From the NCBI GenBank assembly GCA_963971575.1, contig OZ020617.1:24310740-24374739 (forward strand): 64,000 nucleotides of DNA, given 5' to 3'. The notes below the pieces were generated by a model. That model was not told where the DNA came from and ran no database searches. It saw only the letters and a list, made by a program, of their open reading frames with translations. This document shows positions 54,455 through 64,000 of this stretch, piece by piece. Position 1 is the first letter of the stretch. Each line of letters opens with the position of its first letter. Both the position numbers and the translations under genes were made by a program. Source of the stretch: Liopterus haemorrhoidalis (Eukaryota > Arthropoda > Insecta > Coleoptera > Dytiscidae).

Positions 54455-54884
54455 TAAGTATACAAATATAATATAAAAGCATCATTTAAATTCATTAAAT
54501 GCACAAACCTGTATTTTAATGCCGTTCTTTTTTTAATATTGCAAAAAAAAAAAATATTAAACAAAAAAATAATTTATTGCACATTTACTTTTTTGATTAC
54601 AATGGTAATTTGTTTATTGCACAATTATTTTATAAAATGCTTACAACTAATTATTTACAATTTATTTTATATATTGCGCATTTAAATTGTAGTGTAAATA
54701 TTTTGCCTAACAGCTTAATACTGTAAGTGCTTTAAGTATTTCTCAGATTAAGTATTTCAAAGTATTTTAAGTAATTTAAATATTTCTTAGTACTTAAAGT
54801 ACTGCCAAGTGCCCTAAGCATTTCTTAGGTTTAGTATTAAAAGTCCTTAGAGTAGTATTCGTAATGGCCCTAAATTACTTGTAT

Positions 54885-55245
54885 AAGCTATTCCAAACGT
54901 TTAAGCGTAACTAGATTTAAAATCTAGTAATTTTTACCTATTAAATCTAGGCCATTTTGTTTAAACTTTGTAAATCATACTTACATAGCAAATTATAGGC
55001 TTAGTTGACTGTCATTATAAAGTATTATTCTAAATACATTTTGATTTTTTGTGTCATTTTTGATACAAATTTCCCATTTTTTTTTTGTCTTCAAAAAATG
55101 TAAAAATGTATTACATATTACATTTTTATAATAAATGCCACCAATTTTAAATTATTGCATGCCAACATGAAACCTGAAATAACCTAAGCAAGTTCCCTTC
55201 CCGTTACAACCATAGATCGAAGCTCCCATTTAGTTCCACTTAAAC
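54885..55245. mobile_element. MITE-B long form, right end degraded
   Basis: Left AAGCTATTCCAAACGTTTAA and GCGTAACTAGATTTAAAATC; right CCCATTTAGTTCCACTTAAA and then lost. Confidence 0.65.
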
Positions 55246-55322
55246 CAAAAAAAACAGATATATATTATACTTAATACTTGAGTACTTTTTTTAATACTAC
55301 TCAACCCAGTTCTGTTTTTAAA

Positions 55323-56690
55323 CCACTACCTATTCTAACTGGTTAGACAATGTCCAAGCAACAACTATTAGCTTGCACGGTAGTGCAGTAAAATTAATTT
55401 TTATTCTAACTTTTAATCCTGACTTTTTTCAGTTTTATTTTAATACTAGTGGGTGAAGATTTGTAGCAACAAATCGTTTTACATTCAAATATATTTATTT
55501 GTTTTAATCTACCATTGTATTAATATGTGCTTCTTATACAAATAATTTAAGTACGAACTTCTTTGTAAACATCTTGTAGTGCAGACATTTAGTAACAAAC
55601 ATAAGTGTAGTTGTGCTAACCCAGGAAAATGCCACATAAAATGCCCATGTGAGAATCACTCATTGCCAAAGGCACCGCCGGTCACGTGAAGCATTTTATC
55701 TTGCACCTTACGAAATTATTTATTATAATTTTTATGATATTTATTATAATTACTCCGTGATTTTTCCTGATTTATAAATCGTACCTATATAGATCAGAGC
55801 ACTTTTTTTCGTTAGTAAATATTCTTGCCAGTGAAGTAAGTTTTCTTCGTATTAATTTAGGGGGTTACAATAATTTTCAATAGCGAATTTAACGTTGTAA
55901 TTGTCGTCAAAAATGAAAATAAAGAAAATTGTGATATATACCCTCGGGAACATTTTTGTAGCAATATTAAACCCAAAATTCTTTAATGTATATTTTGAAT
56001 ATGTGTATCTTTTATAGTTTTTTTATAATTTGGAAGATTTTTCCGACTTAAAATCTTTCCAGACAAATTTTTAATACGCTGTTGCAAATAGTACTAAAAT
56101 CGGTTTATCCGTTTTTAAGTTTTAATACATAAACCGATTCTAAACAGACGCCTTTGTGCCAATAAAGCCGCATTCAGAGCTCTTAAATTTTTTCATATGA
56201 TAATACGTGAAACCGTTCAGAACTCCAAATTTAATTTAAACTTATAGCTAGTGAGATGTTTTAATGAGACAGACATATAAACACATTGGTTATCGCATTC
56301 TATCAATGACACAGTAGTTATCGAATGCCTTTACATAACCTAACATAATGTCATCATTAACAAATCTTGCTCAAAATTACAAAGACGGGCAGTAAATATG
56401 ATCAATTTAGGTAATTAGGTAGTTAAAATCTAAAACAACAGAATTATAAGAACGATAATATATATAAAATATTTTACGAAGCTAAATAGTTGGTTTCAAA
56501 ATTCACAGATGGAGGCCTATTCGTAACGTACTAATTTATAACAGATGTGAACGGTACATGGAACGGTAAAAGAATGCATTAAAGCATAACTCAGACCGAT
56601 ACAACGCACAGTCTATAACTTGTTAATTTAAAGAGGTCTGAATGCTGCTTAAGAAATGAAACAGGCCACTTGAAGGGTTTTATAAATAAC
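55323..56690. other. Intergenic AT-rich DNA
   Basis: No reading frame with coding character, no terminal repeats recognised. Confidence 0.4.
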
Positions 56691-57640
56691 CTTGAATCTA
56701 GATTTGCCGTTTATGGGTTGATCATAGCAAAATACTGAACTTTGTTTTTGTACATGTGTATGGGTAACCTTTGTAACCAAAAACCAAGTCGATATCTCAT
56801 TATAGATCTGAGATATTGAGGGATCTGAGCAGTGGCGGATTAAACCTTCGCCGGGCCCAAGACATTTTTGATTTACGGGCCCTCAACCTATGTTTTTTTT
56901 TAAAAAACAAAATATTTACCTCCCAAATCCAAGTGAAGAGCAAAAAAAACAAAAAAAGGTCCTCACCTCCCAAATCCGGGCCCTTGAAAATTACGGGCCC
57001 AAGACAAATGTCTTTTTTGTCTAAGGGGAAAGTCCGTCACTGGATCCGAGAAACAAACATTCCACCACATTAGGGGTCGAATGTAGAAAAATTCTGTCTT
57101 AATAGGTGCTCACATCATGGAAGGAACATTCCATCCTCCGCGAATTTCATGTTTCTATGTCCAGGGGACGTTCTATTGAATAAAAAATACCAATTTACCC
57201 TTTTAGGGTTGAAAATTTAAAAGAAAACTGTCAAAAAGTTTCTAAAGATTTTAAAAAGACACCTATATGTCAAAACACAATGTTATAACTGAACATACAT
57301 AGGAAATACGAAGGGTTCTATAATTCACTCCGAATGCATAATAAATTTAACCCTTTAAGGGTTGATTAGAACAAAATCCTGAATTTAGTTCTTAACATTT
57401 ATATGTGTAATCTTTGTAAGCAAAAACTAAGTCAATATCTCATGGGTCCTAAGAGATATTTGAGGAATCCCTGAAATCACTTTACCGCCCCTTAGGGGTC
57501 TTATTTCGAAAATGCCCTGCTTAGTGATCGCTTACGACATGGAGGAAATATACTCGAATTTCATGTTTCTAGGTCTAGTGATTTGGGCTGGACGTTGATG
57601 AGTCAGTCAGGTCTTGTATTTATATACATATATATGAAAA
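56690..57640 (+). repeat. 423-bp tandem repeat, two units, one split by a hAT MITE
   Basis: GGGTTGATCATAGCAAAATA (56716) matches GGGTTGATTAGAACAAAATC (57359); ATTAGGGGTCGAATG (57068) matches CTTAGGGGTCTTATTTC (57491), 423 bp apart. The first pair is 643 bp apart, the extra 220 bp being the hAT MITE plus its duplication. Confidence 0.75.
56830..57042. mobile_element. Non-autonomous hAT element, 213 bp
   Basis: Left CAGTGGCGGATTAAACCTTC, right inverted CAGTGACGGACTTTCCCC. Flanks GATCTGAG (56822-56829) and GATCCGAG (57043-57050), 7 of 8. Inside are AAATCCAAGTGAAGAGC and GGTCCTCACCTCCCAAATCC, also present at 2390-2440. Confidence 0.85.
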
Positions 57641-57699
57641 ATATAAATGATATACCTGTATACAGAAGAAGATTAAACAGAAAAGATTTGTTTATTTAT

Positions 57700-58080
57700 T
57701 TATAATATTGATATTGTAACAACTTCTGTTATACACATGTTTAATGTTAAGTCAATATTAAGAGATATTTCAAGTTTATAAGTAGCGCTCCCTCTGTCCC
57801 CCTAAATATTCGGAAGTTACACTAAACAGAAAATAATCGTTCTTCAATCAAAACAAATTGTCTTTATAAATTTTTGATGTAAAGTATATAATAAGCGAGA
57901 TATTTCCAGTCTTTTAATTTTAGCACCTCCCCCCATCTCGCTTCCCCAGCTTCTCAACCAATTAAAAAATTTATAGGATAACATATATTTGTTGTTTTAT
58001 TTTACAGCTTTTCTCATGTGCGTTTTTGCTGTTAAGTCAATAGTAAATGAGATATTTCAAAAGTTTAGTTTTAGGTTGTC
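57700..58080 (-). repeat. Diverged repeat units, same family as 63120-63920
   Basis: Minus-strand words ATATTTCAAAAG-type, GCAAAAACG and GGGAGTTACGAAGG match the tandem units at the end of the window. Confidence 0.5.
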
Positions 58081-58211
58081 CCTTCGTAACTCCCGTAAAT
58101 CAATTATTATAAGCAATTTTTCTGTCTTAAGTCTACGTCTTAAGTGATACAATTTTTTTTTTTCTTCCGATTTTCGGTTTGGCTCCTTATGTTGACTGCA
58201 TTTCCTACCTA

Positions 58212-59668
58212 CAGTTACTGTCAAAATAATAAATACACCTAATATAGTAACCTTATTATTTGTAGTTCGATCACTAAATAAATTCATATTTTTATTTTAA
58301 CTGGCATAACCAATAAAGCACTTTATGAGCTATTAAATCCATAATATTTATCAAGAAATATTATTTGGTCATAGAAATATTTTGATTTTTGTGAAAACAC
58401 TGCCTGACATGGTTGGTAAAAATGATGGCAATTCTTTTAGAAGATTTGCTAATATTATGGGTTGCTCTTTGGGAATGGTACGAAATGTCATCAGTCACTC
58501 ATTAAAAGAAGAAACCCGGGGTAGACCACACAAAACTTTAAAGAACGAAGATAGACGCTTGGTAAAGGAAGTGAAAAAAATCATTTCATGTCATCAACTA
58601 ATTTACTAACCGAACTACAACCGAATATTTCTGCACGAACCATTAGAAGGAGGTTGGTAGAGCATAACTTAAGATCATGTTCGCCTAGAAAAGTACCATT
58701 ATTAAAACCAAGACACTTACAAGCCCGGAAGGAATATGCTCAAGAACACATTTACTGGTATGGTGCAGAAGGTATTAAAAAATGGAGAAATATTTCGTTT
58801 AGTGACGAAAGCAAATTTATGTTGTTCGGAAATGATGGGGAAAAAATTGTTAGGCGTCCTCCAAACCAGGCGTTTAACCCTAAGTACGCGAAAAAAAACC
58901 GTTTAACATGGAGGAGGTAAGATTTTAGTTTGGAGTTGTTTTTCTGGGTATGGTATAGGTCCCTTATTTCGCATAGATGAGATAATGACGAAAGAAATTT
59001 ACATCCTAATTTTGGAAACTATTATGTTACCCTATGCGGAATGGAATATGTCACTAATATGGATCTACCAGCAAGATAACGACTCTAAACACACGGCTCG
59101 TGCAACAAAAACATGGTTCCAGAAAAACAATTTTCAAATTTTACCTTGGCCTGCTCAATTACCCGATTTGAATCCAACAGAAAATCTTTGGAAATTAGTA
59201 AAGGATGGGGTTGAGCAGGAAAAACCAAGGTACAAAAATGCATTATGGACTGCTGTTCAAGAAGCTTGGTACACCATTCCTGTAGAGAGCTGTCAACGGC
59301 TCATCGAGTCGATACCCAAACGATGTCGGGCCGTTTTGGCAAATAAAAGGCATGCTATTGATTACTAAGATTATAAAAATTAGTATTATGTGATTAGTAA
59401 CAGTAAAATGAATAATAAATTTTATATTTGACTAAATTTTCTCGATTGTATTTATTATTTTGACCAACCGTTTCAGGTAGTGTTTTCACAAATATCAAAA
59501 TATTTCTATCGCCATATAATATTTCTTGATAAATATTATGGTTTCAATACATCATAAAGTGCTTTATTGGTTATGCCAGTTAGAATAAAAATATAAATTC
59601 ATTTAGTGTTCCAATTACAAATAATAAGGTTGGTGTATTAGGTGTATTTATTATTTTGACCGTAACTG
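58212..59668 (+). mobile_element. Tc1-family transposon with long inverted repeats, 1457 bp
   Basis: TA at 58210-58211 and 59669-59670. About 200-bp inverted repeats start CAGTTACTGTCAAAATAATA (left) and CAGTTACGGTCAAAATAATA (right). The right repeat ends internally with a second GTCAAAATAATAAATACA, and the left with a diverged GTAAAAATGATGG, an IR/DR plan. Encodes the broken transposase 58382-59368. Confidence 0.92.
58382..59368 (+). pseudogene. Tc1 transposase (DD34E), two frameshifts
   Basis: Three frames chain together. 58382-58609: DNA-binding part (NSFRRFANIMGCSLGMVRNV; ETRGRPHKTL, a GRPR-like motif). 58588-58920: SARTIRRRLVEHNLRS, then WRNISFSDESKFMLFG with the first catalytic D. 58910-59368: KILVWSCFSGYGIG, YQQDNDSKHTARAT (second D) and PDLNPTENLW (E), 34 residues between D and E. 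Frameshifts lie in an A run near 58575 and in GGAGGAGG near 58910. Repairable-looking and probably recent, but not active as is. Confidence 0.92.
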
Positions 59669-60118
59669 TATATACCAAATTTCAACTCGGTACATACAGA
59701 TTTTCTGTTATATAGTATATATAAAAGATTTTACTATTATATTTAAACATTTAAATAAAAGAATAGAAAAAATAAATAAATAAAAATAACAAAGTTCATA
59801 AAAATGCCCAAAAATAAAAAACCAGAAAACAGGTACTCCACTTCAGTCTCGCTCTGCATACACTAATCATAATTTTTACTAAATACTTATCTGAATACAG
59901 AAATATTTTCACCTATTGGGCTCAACAGCGCTATGAAGTGACGCCAAGCGGACTATAACTGAACTAAGCGAAACGAGTAATAGTTTATTGTTTACATCTG
60001 GTTTACATGTGTTTTCTCGTGTAGTTTGTATTGCTTTTAAAAGTTAGTGTTGCAGTTTGTTTGTTATATTAACTTTTGATAGCAATTATTATTCTTTTTT
60101 ATATTACTTTATGTTATA

Positions 60119-60232
60119 ATGAGTTATTATAACACAAATTGGTGTGTGTTTGGCTGTCACTCTAGAAAAGGAAGTAACAAAAATATTTACTTCCACTATT
60201 TTCCAAATGAGAAACAATTTGTGAACTGTTAA
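60119..60232 (+). pseudogene. THAP-domain N-terminal fragment, 37 codons
   Basis: MSYYNTNWCVFGCHSRKG then NIYFHYFPNEKQFVNC and a stop. C-x3-C near the start followed by an F-x-x-FP motif is the beginning of a C2CH THAP DNA-binding domain; the second C-x2-H half is missing. THAP domains occur in P-element transposases and in cellular DNA-binding proteins. Either a first exon or a relic. Confidence 0.5.
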
Positions 60233-60424
60233 TAAATTTGGTGTTGTGGAAGTGATAATAACAAACTAGTATTTATTAAACAAATTAAATAAAAAACAAA
60301 CACTAAATTATAAAAATCCTTCTCGAACATAATTAAATATCTACCCGGGTAATTTTAATGCAGAATTAGGGCAAGCGGTCTCAAATTCTGTACGCAGCTT
60401 TTCTAATACATTTTCACTGAACTT

Positions 60425-61615
60425 TCAGTGCCTGCTTTTGTTTTTAATCAATTTATTTAGGCAAGGAGTTTCTAACAGAGGTTTCGGTTCATACTGTTGT
60501 AAGACAGGTTTCTTAAAAGTAGACCACAGGCATTTTAAATCTGTGCTGGTTAATATTTCCATACTCAATATATTGTTTCTGGAACAAAAAGTAAAACCAA
60601 CAGAAACCACACAAAAAAAAGATAAATCAAATATTTCACAATCAATCAATGCCCTGATCTTGGCTTCTTTCATTTTGGTTTGTTAACCACCTGGCACAAA
60701 ATAATAGGATAGCTGAAATGTGTTTGCATGTAGTTCCTGCTTTACATGTGCCGGACATATTTAAAACTTCAACATCATTACTAAATTTTAATTTCCCAGT
60801 GACTTCGTGAGGTGGTGTTCTCAAACTGCTTGTTTGTAAACATAACCCACATATGTCGACATGCTCATCATTTTTGTCCAAAATTCCGCACAACATAATG
60901 GCGCGTCTACATTAAGGCAACATGGTAGCATACGACAAGTCTGACGGGACCGTCAGACCATGTCGCATTGACAAGCTAGTGTCTACACCAACACCGGGAG
61001 CGTGCTACTGTTTATTGTTGCGAGATCTGTCACTTTACTGAATAAATATGGCGGATCGCAAAAATATTATTACATTTTATAACTATAAATAATATCAAGC
61101 TAATTTATACTATTTTATAACAAATTTTATTTCATAACAAAAACATAACCTTACTTAATTATTTTTATCAATATTTCTCATACTCTATTTTATCAAAACT
61201 TATATTTACTCACTTATCTTGAATAAATTTAAGTTGCTAAATAATTTTTGTTGATACAGCAACGCTTACAACACTAGTTAGTTTAAAAAACAAATACTTC
61301 TATAATAACCACTATCAAATATCAAAATGGCGAACATGTGGCTTTTAGAACTGGTAGCGTGTCGCACGAAAACTCTTTGATGTTTACCGCCAAGCAACGG
61401 GAACGAGCAACATGTCGCACGGCTCCCATCAGACCGCTGCATATTGGTAGCATGCGACCGTTCGACATGTCGCATGCTACCAGGTTGCCTCGATGTAGAC
61501 GCGCCATAAGATTTCCGGCGTTTAACAACTCTTCTCCTTCAACTACACACCTAGAAGAAGGTGTTGCACTTAAAAAAATTAAATAATTTAATAAGGATAG
61601 CTGTTTATTATCCAT
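60425..61615 (-). pseudogene. SWIM-zinc-finger protein gene interrupted by a MITE
   Basis: Minus-strand model: exon 61615-61507, MITE 61506-60899 (with one duplicated TAA, 60898-60896), coding continues 60895-60691, intron 60690-60579 (GT...TTGTTCCAG), last exon 60578-60425. Without the MITE this is 468 nt, 155 aa, in frame. Reads SSRCVVEGEELLNAGNLM, then DICGLCLQTSSLRTPPHEV, SGTCKAGTTCKHISAILLF (SWIM-like core), then TSTDLKCLWSTFKKPVLQQY and EPKPLLETP. The C-K-A-G...CKH core with a downstream TD-x-K-x-x-W and KPL motif is common in SWIM proteins of arthropods, often next to YqaJ nucleases. The first cysteine of the C-x-C pair is glycine here. The MITE makes the gene unreadable unless it is spliced out. 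Confidence 0.65.
60899..61506. mobile_element. MITE in SWIM gene, 608 bp, TAA duplication
   Basis: Inverted ends TGGCGCGTCTACATTAAGGC and TGGCGCGTCTACATCGAGGC, continuing with GTAGCATRCGACA. TAA at 60896-60898 and 61507-61509. Interior has several copies of the word ATGTCGCA/TGCGACAT. PIF/Harbinger-like. Confidence 0.88.
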
Positions 61616-61787
61616 TGCAAATCGATGATTTAACATGTAAACAAATATGGACAACTTTCACATTACTCGTTTCAATCAGCTGTTCACAGCGCTTGTAGCG
61701 CCGCCATCGGGCATTGTTGTATCCAATAGTAAAGTGAATCGCGCCGAACGATATTTACCGATGTTAACTATAGTTGTCCAAACAACC

Positions 61788-62205
61788 ATTGAAACGAAAT
61801 TCCCGCGATCTCGCTGAACGCATCATACATACTTCGATGGTCTAATATAATTAAAAACAAAATTATTAATTTCTCGTTTCTGTTGGGACTTTTTTGAAAT
61901 TTTCGTTTTTTCTAGTTATGATGAAAGCATTCCCAAATTATATTATCTTTATATATAAAAGAGAATATTTGTGGCTATGTCCGGAAATTCTAACCCACTT
62001 CCAGATATGCTACCGAGTTGAAATTTTGCATAGAGGTAGGAAATGCCTTCATGATAACTAGAAAAATAGAAAATCTCAAAAAAGTCCCATCAGAAACGAG
62101 AAATTAATAATTTTGTTTTTAATTATATTGGACCATTGAAACCTTTATGGGACTTTCAGCGAGAAAGCGGGAATTTCTCTTCAATACTTGACTGTATGAC
62201 TATAC
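61788..62205. repeat. Long imperfect palindrome, arms about 150 bp
   Basis: Left arm (61788-61945) and right arm (62045-62205) are inverted: GAAATTCCCGCGATCTCGCT vs GAAATTCCCGCTTTCTCGCT, and AATTATTAATTTCTCGTTTC in both. The 100-bp centre has TATATAAAAGAGAATATTTG and GTCCGGAAATTCTAACCC. Confidence 0.8.
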
Positions 62206-62519
62206 TGACTTCGTCGAGCGTTCGGTCAATATCGGAAATGACGCGACCTAAACAGTATTGTCAGTGGATGGATGCTTTGTTAGAACTGATAAGAGTTTCC
62301 GTTATTCAATTATTTAACAAAACTTAAGATCATAGTTTTTGATTAGTGTATGCAGAGGCAAAACCTGTTTTCTGGTTTTTTATTTTTGCGGATATATATG
62401 AATTTTGTTTACTTATTTTTTCGACAAAGCTCCATTAGAGTGCTCTCGATTAGCATTTTTTTTAGTGTGAGGTATTTGCTTATTCTTATATTTTTGTTTA
62501 ATAAAATCTTCTATACATA

Positions 62520-62640
62520 TAAAAGAGAATATTTATATGTATGTCCCGAAATTCTAATCCATTTACAGATATGGTACCGAGTAAAAATTTGATATACAGA
62601 TGGAAATGCCGTTAATATAACAGAAAAAAAGTCGTTTCAG
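62520..62640 (+). repeat. Second copy of the palindrome centre
   Basis: ATATAAAAGAGAATATTTAT, then GTCCCGAAATTCTAATCCAT and GATATGGTACCGAGTAAAAA match 61953-62040 (GATATGCTACCGAGTTGAAA) without the flanking arms. Confidence 0.65.
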
Positions 62641-63119
62641 AAAAAAGAAATCATGAATTTTGGTTTTAGTTATATTGGTACCTCTATATACTTCTGAAAT
62701 ATACAATTAGAAGACAAGAATTTCCTGTAACTGTTCAAGTAGCCTTAGATTTCATATGCTAACATTGAGTTTTATAATTTTTAATAACTGAAAAATTTCT
62801 CAATTCATATGGGTTTACATCATCTATATAAATAAAACTAAAGGCTACATCTGTTCGTTTATTTGTTTAAATATTTATCTCCTTCATATTTGGTTTTTAC
62901 ACGTTTCAGAATATCATACTGACGTAAATATAAGATATTCGCAATATAATCAATTTCTCTCTGTCTGTTTGTCCGAGTTTCATGCAAAAACTGCTGAATA
63001 TATTTTAACGTAATTTGGTGTGATGATAGAGTAAAACCAGAATTAAAACATAGGCTATAAGGCATCTCAAAATTTTTATTCTAAGAGAGTGTTTCGAGGT
63101 TAAAACTATTTACTAAAAA

Positions 63120-63920
63120 ACTTAACATATCTCTGTTCTTATTGACTTGACAGCAAAAAAATATATAACAAATATTATTAATAATAAGAAAAAAAATCTT
63201 TTCTGTTCTATGCATTTTTTCAATTGGTTGAATATTTGGAAAATATAGAGGGAGACCCAAAAATTAAAAATTTTAAATATCTCCCTTATTATTTACATCA
63301 GCAAAAACGTGTATAGCAAATATTTTTTCTGAATGAATTATTTCATTTCAATGAATATTTTGGGAAGTTGTGGGGAGGACACCCTAAAAAAACTGTTTAA
63401 ATATTTCATATATTATTGACTTCACAGCAAAAACGTATAGGACAAAAATGATTTATAATAAGAAAATAAATTATTTATGTTCTATGTATTTTTTTTTTTT
63501 TTTTTTCAATTGGATGAATATTTTGGTGAGTTACGGGAGGACACCTTGAAATAATACTTTTGAAATAACTTATTTATTAATAGCAAAAACGCATGCGATG
63601 AAATTTGTTTACAATAAGAAAATAAATAATTTTTGTTCCACGCATTTTCTTTTGGAACTGGGGGGCGGGGGGGAGCTAAAGCAAAAATCTTGAAATATCT
63701 CACATTTTATTTATTATACATCAAAAATATACATATATAAGACAATTTTCTTAGAATGAAGAAACGTTTATTTTCTGTTTAGTGCTGTTTTTAATGCATA
63801 TTTGGGGAGCTAGAGTAAATATATCACTTATTATTGACATAACATAAAACATGTTGTTTAACGACAAAAGATGTTTAAAATAAATAAACAAATCTTTTCT
63901 ATTTAATACATCTATAGTGT
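63120..63920 (+). repeat. Diverged tandem repeat, units about 125-160 bp
   Basis: Five to six units with ATTGACTTCACAGCAAAAAC, AATAAGAAAATAAATTATTT, TTCTATGTATTTTTT, TGAATATTTTGG and GGGAGGACACC. Continues toward the window edge. Same family as 57700-58080 in reverse. Confidence 0.7.
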
Positions 63921-64000
63921 TTTGACTTTAATAGCTTTATTATACTTAAACAATTTTAACATTTTTAGAATTATTATCTGTCTGTCTGTGCTTTTTTTTC

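Larger units (their letters stand above)
52024..55314. mobile_element. hAT-like element (CAGAGTTGGG ends) with three nested elements
   Basis: Left CAGAGTTGGGTAATAATTAA, right inverted CAGAACTGGGTTGAGTAGTA. Flanks CTTTTAAA (52016-52023) and TTTTTAAA (55315-55322) match at 7 of 8. Sub-ends carry many AAGTACTTTAAGTA words. No transposase seen. Contains the foldback at 52675, the TAA-flanked element at 53367 and MITE-B at 54885. Confidence 0.78.
59767..62423. mobile_element. Inverted-repeat-bounded unit with THAP and SWIM sequences
   Basis: Arms 59767-59879 and 62330-62423 are inverted: both have AAAAATAAAAAACCAGAAAA and CAGGT, and CTCTGCATACACTAATCA. A further short match (AAAGATTTTA) may extend the arms to about 59720 and 62515. 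Between them lie a THAP start (+), a SWIM-finger gene (-), a MITE and a long palindrome. Type of element unknown; no target duplication found. Confidence 0.55.

Noticed and set aside
61322..61654. 110-codon frame MSIFVYMLNHRFAM...
   Set aside because: Its second half is translation through the MITE at 60899-61506; only the first part belongs to the SWIM gene.

Overview
This is a 64 kb piece of an AT-rich animal nuclear genome, most likely an insect. It carries four spliced or single-exon animal genes (LHFPL-type tetraspan, METTL26, DNAJC21, FAN1) in a sea of DNA transposons, MITEs, LINEs, a tRNA-derived SINE and a gypsy-type LTR element. I cannot name the species. There are no operons, no CRISPR arrays and no prokaryotic features.

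Layout. 1-571: end of a Tc1-like transposon (minus strand). 815-1071: last exon of an LHFPL-family gene. 1391-3128: hAT MITE, LINE fragment, short repeats. 3149-3761: main exon of METTL26 (minus). 4099-8530: MITEs, one nested in another, and a hAT MITE. 9137-10897: DNAJC21, single exon, minus. 11570-51707: FAN1 on the plus strand, eight coding exons summing to 3465 nt (1154 aa plus stop) with introns up to 15.5 kb. DNAJC21 and FAN1 start head to head about 0.6 kb apart. 51708-58200: a large hAT-like element holding three other elements, then 423-bp tandem repeats. 58212-59668: a Tc1-family transposon with a frameshifted DD34E transposase. 59767-62423: an unusual unit bounded by inverted repeats that contains a THAP-domain start on one strand and a spliced SWIM-zinc-finger gene on the other, the latter broken by a MITE. 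62520-64000: diverged tandem repeats.

The FAN1 introns are the most informative part. Elements have inserted into elements to four or five levels, and for many of them the target-site duplication and sometimes a paralogous empty site can be read directly. Intron 1 holds a palindromic element opened up from about 0.56 kb to 4.5 kb by later insertions; intron 6 holds a four-level stack ending in a LINE, plus an antisense gypsy element that has lost its integrase core. In spite of this load the FAN1 reading frame is intact: all splice sites are GT-AG, phases match, and the nuclease residues keep the human spacing.

Recurring families named below. MITE-A: ends CTGTTCACTTTTGTAAGAAC, flanked by TA(TA). 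MITE-B: ends CAGSCTRTTCCAAACG, TA target. MITE-C: ends TTATCTGTCTCATTTTGT, TA target. MITE-D: ends TGGTCTATTTCAAAGTAG, TA target. Foldback-E: ends GTTTCTTATACAAA. Repeat-H: a roughly 1 kb family starting with a GGGTTTTGTA-like motif followed by CTGT runs. Superfamily names rest on target-duplication length and end motifs only; no database search was possible.
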